Below, one piece after another: positions 58,301 to 64,000 of a stretch of 64,000 nucleotides of DNA (its first letter is position 1; each line of letters starts with the position of its first letter). Below the pieces are notes generated by a model. That model did not search any database. It saw only the letters and a list, made by a program, of their open reading frames with translations, and was not told the origin of the DNA. A program made the position numbers and the translations under genes. The stretch is from positions 29,700,782-29,764,781 of the forward strand of contig NC_132893.1 of the NCBI RefSeq assembly GCF_030463535.1, given 5' to 3'. This DNA comes from Salminus brasiliensis. Taxonomy: Eukaryota; Chordata; Actinopteri; Characiformes; Bryconidae.

Positions 58301-59140
58301 AGGCAGCAGTGTAAATGGGAGGATCTTATAAATAGCACATTCGAGTGAACTAGAGAGGAAGTGTACTGACACTGTAAAACACTCCGTTTATGAGTGCGTG
58401 CTCAGGCTCCATCAGATGGTCTCAATGGGTAAGCCTCTGTTCAGTTTTTTTCCCTTAAATTTACCAGCCGTGCTCTCAGCCTAGAAGCCCCATACTTTTT
58501 GAGGTTTTGGTAATGGCTCATGCGTGGGATGACTAAACGGGCTGCTGTTGTTTCTTTGTGCTTGTGCCAACTGTAAAGCCTGAAAGAGAAAGCATGCAGG
58601 GCTGGTATTTGCCATCTGGGGATTTTGAAGGATGTGGACCAGAATTCACCTACTGCGCAACTGAAAATTGGACATGGTTGGCCAAGGTCAAAACCTGAAA
58701 AATGCTGGGTCACCATTGAGGTGCATTCAGCTCGCCGTACAGTGCTTATCTTATAGAGCTGGGGCGGTGAGCTTTTGTATCAGTGTCAGAAGGCCAGTTA
58801 TTGTGCAAATTATTTACCACAGTGTTTCAGTTAATTATGAATTGGTGAAGTTCACGCTGAATCCACAGACATGAGGAAATGTCTTGTATTTGGGCCGTGT
58901 TCTCCGTATTTGCCGCACCGCAGTTCTTTCACATTGAGCTCTTCTGCCTACTCAGCTATACTTGACTGGCATTGGTGGAAATGGGAAGTGAGCTGTTCCA
59001 TCTGCTTTGGTATACCTGTAGGGGAATACCCTCTTGTATGGGAAAGTCCAGGAAATTAGCCATATTTGGGCAAAATGCAGTCCACAAATTAAAAGAATGT
59101 CTGCCCTTACCTTGAATTTAGCCGAAAGGCCAAGACGACT
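55320..59140. other. Gene-free stretch
   Basis: Apart from the family M element, no recognised element or exon is present. A strong donor-like GTAAGTG at 55320 follows a short frame starting ATGGCTAACACA, but that stretch belongs to a repeat. Confidence 0.35.
56845..57092. mobile_element. Inverted-repeat MITE, family M
   Basis: The left end TTGCTGTCCAATGAAAAACA and right end TGTTTTTCACTGGACAGCAG form a terminal inverted repeat that extends to GTATCTCC/GGAGATAC. The interior has TTCTAATTGGTCCATTCATC. Related copies lie in the spp1 intron at 12365-12575 and partially near 7700-7760. Confidence 0.75.
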
Positions 59141-59147
59141 TTGCTTT

Positions 59148-59365
59148 CTTCATTTACATTTACATTTATGGCATTTAGCAGACGCTCTTATCCAGAGCGA
59201 CTTACAAGGTTACTCGTATTACAGAGGTGGGCCAATGTAGTGTTAAAAGTCTTGCCCAAGGACTCTTATTGGTGTAGCGCAGCATAGTCACCCAGACCGG
59301 GAATCGAACCCTGGTCTCCCACATGGTGTTGTTGTTATCTGTTGCGCCACACCAACCACTGTCTT
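59148..59365 (-). mobile_element. tRNA-derived SINE with L2-type tail
   Basis: Read on the minus strand, a tRNA-like head with B box GGGTTCGATTCCC (inverse of 59310-59322) leads through the body to a tail that is the inverse of TGGCATTTAGCAGACGCTCT (59168-59187) and ends in TAAATG units. The same tail terminates the L2 LINEs at 17883-18430 and 44180-44875, which is how such SINEs borrow LINE machinery. Confidence 0.8.
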
Positions 59366-59384
59366 CAGTTTTTTTCCCAATATT

Positions 59385-59530
59385 TAATCCTGCTTTTGTT
59401 AGAGTGTCTCTACTGTACAGGGAAGAAGGCTTTTTACTAGATTTTGGAGGAGCATTGCTGTGAGGATTTGATTGCATTAGGAACAAGAGCGTTAGTGAGG
59501 CTAGACAAGGATGTCGATGTGCTATAGGCA
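59385..59530 (+). mobile_element. Tc1-like MITE, family K, copy 9 (fragment)
   Basis: Only the part around TCTCTACTGTACAGGGAAGA and TGCTGTGAGGATTTGATTGC remains. Confidence 0.75.
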
Positions 59531-60187
59531 CATGAATTACTAAGCAGAGCTAGAGCAAATAGCTAGGCTGTGCAGTTAATGCTATTTTTACTTGGACATT
59601 TATAAACACAAATAGACACTGAATAAAATTAGCTGTAATGGCTAACAATCATGTAAGTCTATTTCCGACCTACACATCAGCCTCATGGCTTCACAGCAAA
59701 ACTAAAGGAGTTAATGTTTTAAGCATTTAAAATAATGTCTTATACATCCAATTTGTAATCATTTTGTGCAGTTTGCTTACTAAAAGGTAGATTTTAAAGG
59801 CATGTATTACCTCAGGAAGCCTAAATCCATATTTTCTTTCTAAGCAGACTAATCTTGCTTGTGAGGAAAAACAACAGTAACAGTTACTTTGTTAAGTAAA
59901 CCAGACTGCTGCAGGTACATTTATAAATTTGTATAAATTAAGGGTTGGCGATATGCCACAAATACAATATCACAATACTATGTAGACATTTGTTAATAAA
60001 CAATACATGTTGCAAATTTTAGTTTTTCTGATAACCCCACCCAGATGGTGGGTGGCATGCCCTGCTCACTTTGTTTGGTTTTACATGAGATCATTGCAGG
60101 ATGGTGTATCACAGCATTCATTACTAAGGTATTTATTTATTATAGCAACACACAGACTTAACTAATAAAATGATGATGTTGTTACTG

Positions 60188-60515
60188 AAATACAGTATAT
60201 GTCCAAATATTTGTGGACACCTCTTGTAATGAATGAGGTTACATACTTTAACCCTTTAACACTCCTAGGCTTATCACACGCTAAGGTGTATTATTCAGTA
60301 ATAATACTCCAGTCTTATAATAGTCAGTTATAACAGTCCAGCCCAACGGCAGGCCAAAGGCTTTTTAAGGGTTGCAATCAAATCCTCATAGCAATGCTGC
60401 AAAATATAGGAGAACACCTTCTCTGGACAGTAAAGACAAGCGTTTTCTGATTACCTTGATTACAAAAGCAACACTAAATGACCAGCTGTCCAAATACTTT
60501 TGTCCATGTAGTTTA
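60188..60515 (-). mobile_element. Tc1-like MITE, family K, copy 10, with inserted mini-element
   Basis: The ends TACAGTATATGTCCAAATAT and AATACTTTTGTCCATGTAGT are the two K termini. The middle is replaced at about 60250-60368 by a 119-base unit with ends CCCTTTAACAC and TTTTTAAGGG. Confidence 0.78.
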
Positions 60516-63140
60516 TGGTATATGGACATCCTTTCTGATTCGACTGACTGACTGATCGACAGCTGTCGAGACCTCGTTTCCGACTTCACCCTGGAAAGGT
60601 ACGGTGATTGTGGTTTGTGTGAAGGCATGTCTCTGGACATCAATTACGTGTCGTCGGACCTGCTTTGATGGCGACAATTCGGAAAGTCCCTCTCTTTGCT
60701 CGACGCCCCATAAGCTAAAGACATGAGCGTGCGGCCCAGCCAATCAGCTTGCCCAAGCCAGCAGCCAGCAGGAAGTCACACTTTGACACAGACGGTCCGT
60801 GTTCACGTTGTGGCCGTGTAGAGGAAGTGACTTGTCACTGTATGCAAACCTCAGATCACAGGCTGCCTCCCTCTAGATCCTCTGTTGTGTCATTCTGCGA
60901 AGCCTCCCCTCAGCTGTCTCGCTCCCGATTATGCGTTCGGCTTCGGACAGATAACATGGTGACTGGCCTGAACCCATGGCTGTGTCAATGAGGAAAAAAA
61001 GGTCGACTGTACATCCGCATCAACCTCTGAAAATGTGCCTGACAGACTGGAACATCACGTAAGTGACTTTTTAATGCTGTGTGAATTCTCCAGCACGTAT
61101 CCACCTGACAACACACCTCACCTTTAACATGCTGTATGTTAATACTGTAGGTGTGAAAGTGTGTGTGAAAACGTACTGGTGAAGATCTGACTAGTACAGT
61201 CAGTGTTCGATTACTGGTAGTGCTCTTGCCTGGTTAGCAGCTAGAAGTGAAACCGATTGCTCATGGGCCTTACAAAGCAAACTGATGCCTGTAACTGTAG
61301 CCTCTTTAGCTGCTTTCTGTGGTCTGTAGACACCTAAATCCGACTATCGCTTCCCTTATGCTTTGTCACATACTGGGTAGACTGGACACTTGACCTCCTA
61401 GACCTCCTAAAACTTTCGTGTCTTGTCTCCTAAGTCCACGTCCCAACTGGGCAAATGGTCAGTTGACTCAGACTGTAGCCTTGTGTGGTCATGCCAGGCT
61501 ATGACTGACAACAAATAAAGAATTGTATTGCATGGCAGCTGCATGCAGATGTTGATAGTGTTTGTTTGTGGGTGCAAAGAAGTGGGTGAGCGTCCCACAG
61601 TACTCGAAACAACAGCCCACAGAATCTCGACAGCCTGGGTGCGAAGATAGCGCCACTTTAAGCCACTTTTTAGATTCTCTGGTCTCATTTTCTCACGTTT
61701 CAGCCATGTACGCTGTCAGAATCTATCATTTAAAGCCTTTCTCATGCACTTGCCTGTAATTAGAACAGGAGTTTCCTGTAATGAGTGATGTACCCATATT
61801 TGGAGACAGGAAATGATGTAGGGGAAATCCACGGAGACCGCTAAAGCGGAATGACTGCATGCAACCCCTTGGCTACTAGCAGTATAATGGTAGCTTTAGC
61901 TCCATTCAAATTTAGAACATGAAGATACATATTTCCAAAGGACAACAACCTTCTGGCGATGGCTGACCACTTCTTTTTTAGAAAGCCCTTCCTTGCATCT
62001 CCACTTTGCTGATGTAGCATTAAATAGAGACTCTTAGATAGAGACTGTTCAACAGTTTCTGTTTCCCATCCCATAGCTCATCTATGGTGGACAGTGTCTG
62101 ACAACATAGCCATTGCTGGACATGGCTGGACATTTTTGGGTGGTGGACTGCTCTCCACCTAGCAATGATGCTGACAAGTCTAAGAACTCCAAGATCATCC
62201 ACACTACCATGCTGCCGCAGTGCCGACACTAGTCCAACACCCAAACAGTATCCTGGCAACAGCAGTCCTGTGGTCAGTAACAGACTAATGACTGAATAGG
62301 TTTGGTAAATGGATGCTAGGGTGACTCAAGTCTGTCTGATGCAAACTGTTGTCAGACGAAACCGATGACCGTTCACCTGCCATCGATGAGCAATTTGTTT
62401 ACTTGTTGTTTATTTGTTTACAGACGAGGGTTAACAGAGAAATAATTGTGATGTTCTGCTGGTCACTCGTGCATTGCTGCACCTCTGATGAAACTGCAGA
62501 TGGGCTTGATAACATCATCCTGCTGAAGTCTCCTCAACAAAGCTGTGAGGAGAAGTTGTGCAACAGTAGTAAAAGTAGTCAACACAGTGTACAACACAGT
62601 AGTCTCACTATAACGCTCTGTTTTACCAGCGGGAGAACCTGAGAACCACTCTGTTTGTAAACCAGCACTGAAGAGCCCATTCAGAACCGAGTGGAGGCTA
62701 ATGCTAATGCTAATACACACACACACACACACACACACATGCTATTGAAACCCAAATCATACACAGCACATTCACCCACTATAAACCAGTTATTACACAC
62801 CAGTAGATCAACAACAACAGGTATCAGTCCAGAGTGTGTACCACTACACACACACTCACACACACACACAAGTGATCAGACTACAGTGTTGTAAAGGAGC
62901 TGGGAGCTGATTGGTCAGGAAGGAGAGTCAGACTGGAGAATAAGATATTAAACACTATAAAACTGTCATTTAAGTCTTGACTAAACTAAATTAATCCGTC
63001 CAGAATATCTCGTTATAGAAACTGATACTAAAAATGAAGGGATTTTACTGAACGTATTATTTAGCAGCTTATCTGATCTAAACTGTGTGATCGGATCAGC
63101 TCAGTATCGGCTGATGCTCTGCATTAAGACAATCGGATTT
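60516..63140. other. Gene-free stretch with microsatellites
   Basis: Nothing gene-like is certain. A moderately GC-rich patch at 60540-61060 ends in a good donor-like GTAAGTGAC at 61061 but lacks a supported frame or promoter. A palindromic MITE fragment lies at 62085-62250. CA microsatellites are at 62716-62740 and 62846-62870. Confidence 0.4.
62716..62740. repeat. (CA)n microsatellite
   Basis: A short uninterrupted ACAC run. Confidence 0.95.
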
Positions 63141-63149
63141 GATCAGATT

Positions 63150-63640
63150 TGACTCTGATTTTTTTGTACCATTGTATTTGGATTTTCCCCCAGTCTTATT
63201 TGCAGAAGGTCTCCAGTTCTGAGAACCTATTGGGTTGTCTTGCAAGAGAAGCTTGTTTATGGTCTGTCCGCAATTTTTTTATGATGTTGAGGTCCAGGGA
63301 CTGTGAGGACCATTCCGAAAGCTTCAGCTTGTGTCTTTTCAGGTAGTCCCTGTTGACTAATTCAGCATGCAGAATTTGCAGGTATTTGATGAAATCCATT
63401 CTTCCCTTCACCTGTGCAATATTGCCAAAGCCACTGGAAGCAACACAATCTCAGTGCATGATCGATCCAACCCCATTCTTCACAGTTGGCAAGGTGTTCT
63501 TTACATGAACTGCATTTTCCATTTTTTTTTCAAACATACCATTATTGATTATGCCCAGTGACTTCTGTATTGACTCTCTGTTGAGTTTTGTGATGAGGTC
63601 ACAGGCAAGAGATCCTTCTTATGAATCATTTATGAAGATT
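63150..63640 (-). mobile_element. Tc1-like transposase relic
   Basis: The minus-strand frame 63411-63196 encodes GRMDFIKYLQIL and further on WSSQSLDLNIIKKLR, matching successive C-terminal blocks of Tc1-like transposases, where the canonical form of the second is SPDLNPIE. Upstream sequence on the minus strand continues the pattern in broken frames. It is an inactive, 5'-degraded copy. Confidence 0.75.
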
Positions 63641-64000
63641 ATTTTGTGCAAGCAATGCTGTGCAGTGGAATGGTGCATATTCATATCATGTGTGTCCTAC
63701 AAACAGGAACTCAAATGAGACCTTGGTCTTGGTGTGTTAACCCACCTGGCATAAATAAATATTGTAGCTTCAATACCCCTGTCCACTTAGCTGCCTCTGT
63801 TGGGCCCTTGAGCAAGGCCCTTAATCCTCTCTGCTATAAGGGTGTTATAGCATGGCTGGTCCTACACTCTGGCCCAGCTTTTCATATGACTAGAAACTAG
63901 AAAAACAAAACCTACTGTGATGCTGTGAAATGTCTGTTCTGTACAAAACAATGTGGGAAGAGATCATAATCAGTAAGACCGTCCTTAACATTAGATCTTG

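Noticed and set aside
59310..59365. tRNA gene
   Set aside because: Only a tRNA-like B box and partial head are present and they run into a SINE body and an L2-type tail. The sequence cannot fold as a full tRNA.
60749..60991. 80-codon frame with several Cys and His resembling a zinc-binding stretch
   Set aside because: The Cys/His spacing fits no known finger, and there is no start context, acceptor or continuation.

Overview
The window is nuclear DNA from a ray-finned fish. The evidence is spliced genes with GT/AG junctions, a recognisable fish osteopontin gene, L2 and Rex1-type LINE tails, Tc1-like relics and many short inverted-repeat elements. The repeat mix resembles that of otophysan fishes (characins, catfishes and relatives), but that placement is an inference from memory of repeat families and not a search result. 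No bacterial genes, rRNA, functional tRNA or CRISPR array is seen.

Bases 1 to about 16,000 are the gene-bearing part and look like a piece of the SCPP (secretory calcium-binding phosphoprotein) cluster that builds bone, scale and tooth matrix. It holds (i) the last coding exon of a probable aromatic- and proline-rich SCPP at 944-1201 (+), whose signal-peptide exon would lie off the left edge; (ii) a small acidic serine-rich SCPP at 5599-7368 (+), two coding exons, about 114 residues, ending in an RGD motif; and (iii) osteopontin, spp1, on the minus strand. spp1 has seven coding exons (14364 down to 10694, 320 residues), all separated by phase-0 introns, a non-coding first exon near 15616-15710, a TATA-like box and an RGD at residues 134-136. 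Genes (ii) and (iii) converge tail to tail with about 2.8 kb between their polyadenylation signals. All three products would be secreted; (ii) and (iii) are candidates for binding mineral through phosphoserine/acidic clusters and cells through RGD.

Bases 16,000 to 64,000 contain no recognised gene. They are filled by repeats: about ten copies of one Tc1-like non-autonomous element (called family K here), other inverted-repeat elements, L2 and Rex1 LINE 3' ends, tRNA-derived SINEs with an L2-like tail, and a long 19-bp minisatellite at 35.4-36.7 kb. Several elements are nested inside others. Weakly supported coding signals remain: possible exons at 30046-30113, 42901-42976 and 43073-43251 (+), and a protein-like fragment at 45614-45821 (-) that ends at the edge of a K element.

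The most unusual structures are a nested inverted repeat just upstream of spp1, a 149-bp unique block copied into the middle of the minisatellite with one mismatch, a SINE insertion with an intact 11-bp target duplication, and a C-terminal RGD in the small SCPP gene. No previously undescribed biochemical system is evident.
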